A stretch of DNA of 64,000 nucleotides, taken from Maylandia zebra (lineage: Eukaryota > Chordata > Actinopteri > Cichliformes > Cichlidae). A program made the position numbers and the translations under genes. The stretch covers positions 31,483,533 to 31,547,532 of the forward strand of contig NC_135170.1 of the NCBI RefSeq assembly GCF_041146795.1, written 5' to 3'. Positions within the stretch are counted from its first letter, which is position 1. Each line of letters starts with the position of its first letter. The notes below the pieces were generated by a model. The model was given only the letters and a program-made list of their open reading frames with translations, was not told where the DNA came from and did no database searches. This document shows positions 46,201-58,200 of the stretch, one piece after another.

Positions 46201-49200
46201 ATCCACAACAGTCTGTACTTCAGCATCTTTAAATCAAATTAAATCTTAAACAGTGTAAACAGTTTAATTGTCAGCATTAACAAACTATCTCTTTCAATCT
46301 TTCAGTGACAGGCATAAGTGCAATCACTGGAATCAGGCGTCATTACCCTCTGCGAAGTATAAGGCTAATTTAGTTGGTGAGATAGTCATGGCTAAGCTTA
46401 ATTTATGAACCTCTATGCAGTATATTATTTCTCCTTTAATGAGCAGAAAGTTTATTAATATTTATAAGCAAGAAATTGGCTTTATCGGTGTTGCTTCTAA
46501 CCCAGCTTTAATGGGCGGTCGTTGTACTGCCACATGGATATCTTGCCTTTATAAATTGTCAACTGACACTGTGTTCCTCCCTTCAGATCGCAAGTTTATT
46601 ATTGCCAATGCCCAGATGAAGAACTGTGGCATCATCTACTGCAATGAAGGCTTCTGCCAGATGTTTGGTTTTACCAGAGCAGAGATCATGCAGCAGCCCT
46701 GTACCTGCCAGTTCTTGGTGGGTCCTGGCACAATGAAGAGTTCCCTGGCCCAGCTGGGACAGGCCCTGCTTGGGTCTGAGGAGCGCAAAGTGGAGATCCT
46801 GTACTACTCTAAGGAAGGTAAGACACGCGAAAAACAAAAACAAGACAACGGAGCTGGAGGAAAAATGACTGGAGTAAGCCCATTTATAGCTCGAAACCTC
46901 ATGAAAAGAGTCTTCTGGCTGTCACAAGATTTGGCCTGCTGACAGCTTGATTGTTATCAGAACAGTCCAAATAATCCTCCATATGTTCAACTAGTTTATC
47001 ATTTATCTTCTGACAAGAAACCTTGTTACAGAGATCTTAATCCAGAATGTTACCTCAGTCCACCAGCCATTCGATTGGATCTGTTTTAAAACATCCTTCC
47101 TGCTTTCCAAGACTAGTCCTTTCATTTTGATAATTCATCATGATAAATGTCTGGATCTGATGCACAAAGATGATTTTCATGTGAATAATTTTTGCAATCA
47201 AAACAAGTAGATAGTAAAAGATCGTCTCCCTTTAAGTTTGTGTAGTTCAGGAGATTCTTTATTCATCTCAGACCACTATGTTTGGCAGGTATCCGAGTTT
47301 AGCTGCTATCTTTTGCTGGACTCCCATTGATCTTGCGAATCCGTCACCATGGCCAGATTATGCTTTTATATTTAGGCTTATATTTAGGCAGGCAGACTCA
47401 GCGTCTTAATCACTTCTTCAAACCTGCTTCTTTTGGTGTAGCCTTAATTCATACTTGCCTGTATTCTCATCAGTCCTATGCATGATTCTCTGCACATCGT
47501 TTACTTTTATTTTTAAAGTTTAATTTCCTGTTTATTCCAAGTTATTTGGGATGCCAGTGAAACACTGTCCTCTGCCGAGGTCTGTGTTTAACCTCCATCA
47601 TCTCTTTTTCTTTATCATCTTTTTCTGGCACAAAGGAACTGAGGTAGACACACATGAGTGAGCATGAGTTAGACAATGACAGTTACCGACTATAAACCAT
47701 ACATTTACTGTCTACATTTATACAAGGACATTCATAGTACATGTCTGTTATAACTTTTGCCATTTGGGCATGAGGAGCGGAGTTTAGAGTGCTGTTGTCA
47801 TGGGAATGGGATTGTGTGCCAGATCAAATCCACTAAGCATCCATTTGTTTTGTTCCCCTGCTTCCCACTGTGCTCCCAGGCTGAACAGACCGGGGAAAAA
47901 AATCTGAACATGTGATTGCAATGTGATTCAGAACAAGACTACAGCGCTCACAGGTCGATTTTTTTTCTTAACCTCCAAACAAAATCTCTGTTCAAGGTCT
48001 TTCAGGGTGAATGTATGAATGGAAGTGAATGCATGCACTGTGTGTGTGTGTGTGTGTGTTTGTCCGTTCTGCCCTCTCTCCTGTTTCTATTTTTGGAGCT
48101 CACTGATTGTGAAGTGAAGTCAGACCTGACAGAAGTATTGCTCATTTAGCCTTTTTTTTTTAGCTTCCACAGTTTTTGAAACGATTCCTTTCTTTCTTTC
48201 TCCTTTGCTCATATTGCTTTCTCCTGTGTGACCTCCCTTAGAAACATAACCTCGTTAAACTAGGCCAGCCTTCAGCTGATCACATTTTAGAAGTAACTTC
48301 TAGGTTACCAACAGGGGGTGTAGCTCAGTGGTAGAGCATTTGACTGCAGATCAAGAGGTCCCTGGTTCAAGTCCGGGTGCCCCCTGTATAGCTGCTGTTT
48401 CTTATCTTTTGTGTCAATAGGGACCTGCAGACCCTGCCTTGTGGGAATCGTTCCAGTAAAAAATGAAGAAGGCCTTGTGATCATGTTCATCCTTGACTTC
48501 CAGGAGCTCATCGATCCCTCCCACAAGAAGACTGCTCTCAGACAGAGAATCACCCAAGGATGGGCCTATTGTAAAGCCTTTCACACTGCATACTGCATGT
48601 TTTGTTTGTGTTTCAAATTTATAGAAGCTAAACATTTTTCTGTCTTTCTCTTTTCCTGTGAATTCTGCAACTGTAAATATAAATTAGAAATTAATGTGTG
48701 TAATTAGTCTTGATTTTCTCATCATATTGGTCAGAATGTGTACTACTGTCTTACCTTAGCAGAAAAGTTGGATATTTTAAAGCAGAAAAGTTGAATTGAA
48801 TACATTTTGAACTTCGATAACAAGTGAGCTGAAGATAAAGTTTTCTCTTTAGGCCAGAATCGCAGGCTGAAGATGAGGCTGCCGGTGCTGCGATCCATGC
48901 GACGACCTTCACTCTCAAAAGATCAGTTTGAAGGAGTGGTAGTAGACTACCTGCAGGTGAATAACACATGCATGCAGTGCAGTCCATTTGCATGAATGCA
49001 TGCTTTGCATTTTGCTGGAATACATAAACACATCTGGCAGTGGAAAAAAATCTGTACAAAGATAATACGTCATACTGTGACTCCTAGGCATGACATTTGC
49101 AATGATACAATTTTAAAACTTACTGACATATTATGCCTGCAATGCTTCTACTGTTCTTCAATCATGCATGAAGAGCACTAATCAAAATGTTCTACACACT

Positions 49201-52200
49201 ATAGTAACAACAAAGTCTTTGATTTGCCTTTCAAGTGCTATATATACAATTTTAGTTTTATATGCAGTTCAAATAGTTAAATACAAACCACCTTAAATAG
49301 CAGAGAGATATTTTTGAAGCAGAAGTTCTTGTTTCTCAGCCCAAAAAGACACCAAATGGAAGAATAAGGGGGAAAAGCAACTGGTCTGTTTATCTTTCTC
49401 TTCTTAGAATTTTCCTTTACTTGTGTTTAGAGTTCTCTCTTTTGATGAATGGCACCTTGTATGAAAGTATTTCCTGCCAGTATCCTTACCTGACACTGGA
49501 ACTGTACTGAATCAGATAAATTGACATGTTGGGACTGTTTTACATTTACGTGCTGGCGGGGAGGTGACATTCCTCTCTGTTTCAGAACAGCATTTGTGAA
49601 GTGTGAAATATTACAACGTTTTTAAGAAAACATTTAGAAGAGAAAAAAAGCATTTCAAGCCAAAAACCAGCAAATATGGTGTGTAATTATTTGTTTGAAC
49701 TATAAAGAGACGCATGGCCTTCATTTACGTAATATTCAAAGTAGCTTGTGCCTTATTGCCCTTCCTTGACAGCCAAACAGCGAGGAAGTCCCTCTGAAAG
49801 AGTTTCGGATCCCATCTAAGGAAAGCTGTATGCAGTCTGAGACGGAGGCTCTGATAGAACAGGACATGGATCCCCCATCGCCGGCAGCTCAGCCCTCCAC
49901 CAAACGACGCTCCCTTCTGACAGATCGACTGGACCCCATGCATGCCTTCCCCCGAGGGACATTACCTCGAAGTTGCTCGAGGGACAGTGTTCGGAGCCTC
50001 CGACGTGCCTCGTCACTGGATGACATCGATGGCATGAGGGCAGAATGGAACAGTCGGCCTGGAGACCCCCGGACTAACAGCAGTGAGTGTCTGATGGGGC
50101 ATCTCAGAGGGAAACTAAAGCTGTGAATAAAATATAGAATTAGTAAGAGTATCATCAGGTTATCGTTGCTGTATTTGTGTCTCAAAGAAACTATGAAGTC
50201 TTTACAATGCATATTTTTTTATGATGTTAGTGGAATTTAATGTGTGTTTAACTTTTTTTCAGGTTAACCTTCTGACAGGAATATAAAGCAGCATCCTAAT
50301 AAATTAAATCACACAAAGCACTTTTCACAGCTGGTTTCTCTGACTAACTCAGAAAATGACACAGAATGCAGTTCAAATTTTTTTCTTCATTAGCCTTTTA
50401 TTCTGTTAAAAAAAACCTGCTTTGAGACATAAATTTGCCTTTGTTATTATTGCCACTTTGGTTTGCATACAAACAAACATTTTCACTGTGAGATCTGCTG
50501 GAAGGTTTGCTGGTATTAAAGGGATCTCTAACAAGTCGTGTCTATTATTTGTTATTTTAGGATACAGTAGGATCTCAGACTTGAAACAAGCTTGCAGTGG
50601 TGGCAAACATGTTGACAGATGAGGTCAGGCAGGATGTTCACAGATGACATTGTGATCTGTAGAAAAATTAATGGCGGGAGAAGCAAGACAGAATACATGT
50701 GCGTAAATAAGAGGAAGACAGATGTATCAGTGAAGATGCAAGGAGCAAATGAGTTTAAATACCTGGGGTCAAAAATCCAAAGCAGCAGACAGTGGACAAG
50801 AGAGTAGAAGAAGAGAGAGCAGGCAGGGTGGAGCAGGTGGAGAAAAAAGTCAAAGGTGATTTGTGACAGAGGATGCTAGCAAGGTTCACAAGATGGTAGT
50901 GAGAAATGCTGTGATGTGTGGTTTGAAGATGGTGACACTAACAAAAGACAGAAGGTGAAGCTGGAGGTGGCAGAGCTGAAGATATTAAGAATTTCATTGG
51001 GAGTGAGCAGAAAGGACAGGATTAGAAATGGGTACAGCAGAAGAACATCTCAGGGTGAGTGTTTTTGGAAAACCTAATTAAAGAGGCAAGACTGAGATGA
51101 TCTGAATATGTGCAAAGAATGGTTAGGGGAGGAGGAGGAGGAGGGCTGTGTATTGGACACATTAAAGAGGACATGGAGGCAGATGATCAGCTGTAGCAAC
51201 CCCTAAAGGGAGTAGCTGAAAAAAGAAAAGGAAGTTTATATCAGATTAGAAAGTGAGGTGACACATCAAATCATTAGTATTATCAAGTTAAATGCAGTTG
51301 AATTAAATGTTTAGTAGCTTAAAATGTCCTTGGCATATCCTAAAACACATAAATGCAAACTAATCAGAATCAAAACTGATTTTTTTCAGCTGAGCTGTAA
51401 CAGCTTTCAACAGATTTCTCACCAGTTCGGCACTTGTCAGGTTGTTGATGTCAGATTGTTGCTCTGATATTTATAACACAGAGAGCGTCCCTCTGTGCAG
51501 CTGCCTAATAAAAATTCCAGTAGAGACACAATAATCAATTCTTCTGTCAGTGATTGGGTTTGTGTTAAAATTGCTCATCACTGCACATCTATTAACCTCC
51601 GCTCTCAGGGGAAATATTTCATGAGGAAACGTTTTCTTTTGTACAGGTTCCAATCATACTCTTCCCGTTTTCTATTCAATCTACTCTTCCACAGATTTTT
51701 TTTTTACTTGACTGCTGATGCTGTTGTTTTGTGTTGTAGATCTCAAGCCCAATACTCTGAACTCCACTTCAGACTCAGACCTTATGAGACATCGAACCAT
51801 AGGCCGCATCCCACAGGTTACCCTCACGTTCAGCTCTGACCGAATGAGACCGCCTTCCCCAACTGAGATTGAAATCATTGCACCCAGCAAGATTAAAGAC
51901 CGAACGCAGAACGTCACAGAGAAGGTCACTCAGGTCACACAGGTAAGCTGCTCTTTACCATCTCAAGAGAAAAAAGGGAGAATAAATGCCTGTTTTCTTT
52001 GCACTTTACTCATCTTCACTAATTTTATGTCATCACCAGGGTCTTAAATTTTCCATTTCACATTGCTGGCTGCATATATATTTTCTTATTCAGTAATTGG
52101 CTACATCAACCAAATTGCTGTCTGATCTTTAAGAGGCAAAATTGCCAGAAATTACTTGCTTCTCACCTGTGAGATTGGCCAAATTGTTAAATGACTGTAA

Positions 52201-55200
52201 TAACAAGGGACCAGCGTTCCTTTCTTCCCTTTGTTTGGTTAATACACAACAGCAGATATGTCTGCAGCCGCTGAACAGCAATCAGTGGTAGGAAACACTA
52301 AAAGGAAGAAAATGTTCACAATTACAATACTTATGTCCTAGAAAAGGAATCAGTGACACAGACTTCGGCTGGTAGAATTGGTTCTTGTATCATCTTCTAC
52401 TTGGAAAATGTTGTGTTAAACTACTGCATTTTTTATTGTTTTAAGCTAATACAAGGAACAGCAATAAATAACTGAGTAATTAATATTTTCAGGTGTATTT
52501 TTAGCTGTTTTTGGCTCTTCCTGAAAGAGAAATTTATAATGTTTCTAACTGGAAAAAAAGAAATATGATCATTAACATCATATTTCTGTCAGATAGTTCA
52601 GTCAAAGGTGTCTATAAATGGTACATGCTTCAGGGTGACTGAAGACGCGAGACATCCGAACTCACAGGGTGAAAGCGTGAACGAATAATCTCACCTGAGG
52701 TGTGACATCTATGGCACCAGCAGCAAAACACATTCATCAGCCACCTGTCATCACACCACGGTGTCTCTGTGTATATTTTGGCAAACTGCCTCACAAGAGT
52801 GAAAGAAGGACCACAATGGAAAATACCTTAAAATAACCAAGAAGGGAAACCGTTATTTCCAGTAAAATACAGTTAGGTCGATATTTTCTTTTTTTGCAGT
52901 TTTGCCGCTATACACGACAAGTGATTTAAAATCAAACGATGAGTACATGTGATTGAAGTGCACAGTTTCAGCTTTGATTCAAGGGTTTTTTACAAAAGTA
53001 CAGGACAAATTATTTATTATTAGCAGTCATTTTTATACACAGTCCCCCAATTTCAGAAGCTTAAAATTAAATGAACTGCTGGCTCACAGGCAGTTTCATG
53101 GTGAGGTCAGGCCTGAGCCCATGTAAACAAATGCAGCAGACATAATATTTGAAGCTGATTCAAAAACCTCACTTGATGCTTTATAGCTTTGCACTTGAAT
53201 TACATTTGATAGTTTTAAAATTCACTGTGGTGACGTCATATGTTAGTAAGTAACATGAACAATGATTAAGAAAAGCAGTTTATAGATGCCAAAATATTTT
53301 TTAAATGCATTATTATTTGTACAGCAGTATGTCATGTTTTCTAGTAGTAATAATTAAATTATTAAAATTACTATAATTATTAAATATTTTTAATAGATTT
53401 GATGAAGGTCTCATGCCGCACTAGACACGCTGCACAGCAGGTTGCTGCCATTAGTAAGTATAAATGGATCTACGAATGTTACATTGAACATAAGAAAAAA
53501 TGATAAAGCTTTTCTTTATGACTGTAACAATGCAAAGGCCTGTTTGTTCAGGTATAAAGCAGAAAATAAGGCAATGCTGGGCTCCCTAAGTGCATCACAT
53601 TAACCGGTTTATCTGAGAGGCTTTCAGGATGGTCAGTTGAGCCTCTTTTCAGCCAAACTGACCAAAGAAGGGTTTTTGTTTGTGTCCCATTTATCTTTTT
53701 TTTTTTTTTTTTGGAGTGGCTGGTTTGTTATTTTAGCAGGATATCAGATATAGGAGCTATGGGTTCACTATGAGGTGTTTTGTAAGCTATTTACATGGTT
53801 CATGACTTGTAACATTTTACAAGATTTTAATTATCTGATTCATTAAAGTCTTTAAAATTTAGAGCGTCAGCTGATTTAATATACAGTATGATTTTTTTTT
53901 AAATCTGGGTTAATGATTCATCTATTAGTTCCTCCCCAAATATATATATAATCCAGGCTATAAAACTACACACAGTAACTCACAGTAAGTGATTTGATTA
54001 CATTTGGTTGCAGTTCACCCCAATTGAATCTGCCTCTGGGCATTTAAGCGACCATGACTCGGTTAATCTTTGTGAAGTTTATTAAATTACTTAGAAAGTT
54101 TAATAAACATTTCAGTACGGATACCACCTTTTAGGAGATGTTAGTTGTGCATTTGCACAGTGCTGTGACCTCATGTGACTGCATTGTGACTGAATGTTGC
54201 TGCTGTGGTGGTGGTGAGATATTGCTTCTTTGCACTGGGAGTGATTGTGGTATTGACAGCCAGCTCTGACTCTATATGCAAGCAACGTAGCTTCTGTGGT
54301 CCTGGAAAAAGTGACTGCACAAACAGAAGACCTCTCGAAAAGCCTGGCTGAACACTTCATCTGTTATCTTGGCTTAGCTGACGTCATGAACAAGATTGGT
54401 TAGAAAGTAAGCGTTCCTCTGTTTAACCACACAGACAGAGTTTGTCTGCTTGTCAGGGAGGTTTGTTTTAGTCTTGTTTTGTTTTTGTTGGAAGGTAGAA
54501 GGTAAAAATAAAAATAAAGATTAATAAATCTCTTTGGTATGCCACTTGCTGGCAGACCACACACCGTCTTAGATGTTTAGTTGTTTTTAGATTGATAAAG
54601 TGCTTTGATGAAGATTATACAACATTAAATAAACTCAAAGCATTTCCATCCATCCATCCATTGCTGCTGCTTTATTTACAATTAATTAAATCTATTCCTG
54701 TTTTGTTTTTTGATATTCTATGAATGTGAAAACATATTTCTTTTTCAAATATATAACAATGCACAAAACATTTTAACCTACTTTGTTGAAAATTGTCAGA
54801 GTTTGTGCACCTGAGGTTTCAGGTGTTTCCCTTCCTGGTCACCACTCATGTACACAACTTAAATACATATGAACCATAACAGTAAAATCTCTCCTAACTA
54901 CATGACTGTTCAATCCTTTTAGGGTTAAATTCTATAAACACAAAGGTCAAGCATCCAAATAAAGAAAATATGTCTGTGTCTTATAGAAATATAAACTTTT
55001 TCTTCAACATTCAAAAATGAAAAAAAAAAAGGTTTCATTAATTGCACATGCAAATGGAAGTTATTTCCAAATTTCTGTGTAGTCATATTGCTGTGTTTTC
55101 TTTATGTAATGTCAGTACATGAAGAATGCCTGGATGTATGTAGGGCTCACAGCTGCCTGTGAGTGTGGAGAGGAGTCCTGCTGGTTAGCTGGATTTATGA

Positions 55201-58200
55201 AAGGGAGCGAGACTATTGAGCGGCACTCGTGGCTTGACGTTGCCAGTGACCTTGGCCCCTGGAACTAATGGAAGTGGAGGGCAGTGGGCTTGGTCTCTGT
55301 GCCTCTGTCAGACACTAAATCACAACTGCGTGTTGTTACCGCTGTGAGTTTTTGTCCGGTTAAACCAACTTGCTTGAGTATCATAATGTTGAGTTCAGAG
55401 ACAAGAAGGTCAGGCTAACGTCACAGTAATCACGGCTGCTGCCATGTGAACTGTAGCAGTGGTCTTTTACTGACTGTGAGTTTTCTACAGGTACTGTAAT
55501 AAATAGTAAAGCACATGTTGCCTTTCTCTGTGGCCCCAGTTTCATTATGCATAGAATGTTTTCTTTATGCTGCCCTTATAATTGAATTTCGATTGGCAAG
55601 TTAAAAAAAGAGGCATGATGGTTGTCATTGATCTTTGTTCATATTGATTTGTCTGCATAACACAAAGCACACTGCGATTGATTATAGACTGTGGCTTGTT
55701 AAAGACAGATAACTGTACAAGAGCCTCAGCACACTGTAACTAGTACTGTGTGTCGGTGTGTATGTGGCGCCCCCTGGCGTTGACTGATCTTGCAACAGGG
55801 CAACTTGGAGATAGTTGCAGCTTTAACTGAGTGTGGCTCTGTTTTTTGCAGGTTTGCACAGCTATTTTTTTTAGTATTTGTCTCCATGAATGTGTGTGTA
55901 CAGGTTGATAACATGCTCGTTTGAGATCTGATTGAACTCTGAAGCAGTCACACCCAAATAACGCATGCTTCTAAAAAACAACATCCTCACAAGGCGTCTT
56001 AGAGACTAGGCAGTTAAAAATGTGTAAATATATTTTCCAAATATCAGGGTTGAATATGAGGTTATTTGAGTTTTTTGATGGAATTTATTAGTTCATTTAC
56101 AAGACTTTGCAAAAAATATTTTTTAAAAAGAATTACATTAATTCAGAGGGGAGAAAAGACAGGGCAATGTTACCGTAAACCTTTATTTTTTGAAAATATA
56201 ATAAAAGTGATTGGAAGGTTATTCACAAAATGACAACACCTCACATACACTACATTAATTCAGATAATAATTTGCATATGCAAAAATACTAAACAAAACC
56301 AAAACAGCAAACACGCACAATGTATTTGCATTCACAAACAATTCACGCAAATGCTTTTATAATTATTTCCGCAGCAACTGACAATAAATCTCACCTCCTA
56401 TAAAGATTGTATAGAGCTAAAGGGAAATTTTACTTCAGTCAAGAGCTTAAAATTTATTTAGCTGTTTAGCTTTTTATTGTCAGGCCAAACACAACCACCT
56501 TTGATTTTTTTTCTCCAATAATTACTACTTGTTGAGCATCACACAGGAGGCAGGTACCATCATCCATCACTTTTTATGTGCTTGAAAGAGGATCCCATGA
56601 TGAGGGCAGGGCTACAATCAGGGAGGAAGAGCGAGAGGAGCAGAAGGGAGGGAGACACAGACTGACGGACAGAGTTCCCGTCTCCCTCTCTCTTTCTCTT
56701 AGTCGTAGTCTTGTCCTGCTTTTTACCCTGTGGTGTGTGTTTCAGCATGAGCGTCAAGCAGAAACTTCAGCCTGTGAGTACAGCCTTACTGGGTCTTTCA
56801 TGCTCTCTGCAGTTACCCTCAAAACTCCATTTCTTTTTCAGCTCCACATTCCTGTTTGTTAGCTGCCAGTGTTCCTTTCCCTGTTCTTCCTCACCCCATC
56901 TTTAGTCGTCTTCCACCTCAAACTTCCAGCTCACTGAATATGTCTCCACGAGTTAGAAATGATCACTTGACTCAAGTTAAGCTGATGACATGTCAAAGTG
57001 ACGTAACTTCACAGAGATTACACGAGAACTGTGCAGAGTTAGAGCACTTTCAAATTTACTGAGGGGTTTTTAAGCTGAAAATAAATGCTACTTTCATGTC
57101 TGCATTCTATTAATGTGATATTCACATCCTAAAGGCTTAATTTTATCTTTACTTATTTTTTATAGATACTATTTAAACTTTGAACTAAAATATTTAAAAT
57201 GTTTTGTGCTTTGCATTGTTGCTTTATCCACAGTTGTCATATTATTATGAATATTTTATATTTCTGCTCTGAATACCTTAGAAGAAGCACTTTCATATAT
57301 ATATTTATATCTATATGCATGTCTCTCACTTTTTCTCTCTCTTCATATATTTATATATATATATATATATGCTGGATTATTACTATTATATGATATATAT
57401 TTTTTAAATCGTGTTCTCTGATTACAGCTCTGCTGACTTTTAAATCTAGTACAGCTTGAAATGTATCAGCTTGATCTCTTCCCATGATGATTTTAAAGTC
57501 GGAGTAGCAACAGAGAGTTGTAGCGTGCAAATTAGAGGTGCCTGTCGTTGTCTGGTCATCATTATCATTAAACAGAGCTGTGGTGGACATCAATAACGTA
57601 ACATTTCTTGGATGAGTGAACCTTTGCTCATGTGTTTACATTCTCATTACTGTGTTGTCTCTTCACATCTGTTCAGCTCCTGTGGTTAGTTGCTTACACA
57701 CAAAAGGTTGTCACAGTTTGTTGTCCTAGATGGAGAATTCAATAAATTCTGTGCACTTTCTTCCATTTACGTCTGTTTTCCAAACTGAACGCTGTCTTGT
57801 TGGTCGTAAACCCAAATTATGAAGCAAGTGAAGCAGCCAACATCCCTTTACTGGAAATATTATCGAAACCTTGGTTATTCCCAATGACCATCTTTTTTTA
57901 TATATAGTACTCTGTCTTGAGAAAAAGTTTACTTTGACTATTTATGGATACTGCTTTCATTCAAGCTGGGAAAGTGGAAGGGAAATGCATTTTTGAGGAG
58001 ACTTTTTTTCCCTCAACGAACAAAAAAGTCTAAATATATATTACATTTTGCAAGGGAAGATGGGTTTACTGGTTTCTTGTACCAATATGTGACAAATTAA
58101 AGGAAAAACTCTCGACTTGTGGAGATCCAAGGGCCCTGTTTTGTTGTTGGGACATTTTTCTGGGTGCACTTCTCCCCTTGGATGGATAGCTCATGTATCA

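Noticed and set aside
48305..48553. Minus-strand open frame over the tRNA and kcnh6 exon 3
   Set aside because: It is antisense to a tRNA gene and a PAS exon, with no independent support.
52558..52590. 11-bp inverted repeat (agaaatatgat ... atcatatttct)
   Set aside because: It is short and AT-rich enough to be expected by chance in 64 kb.
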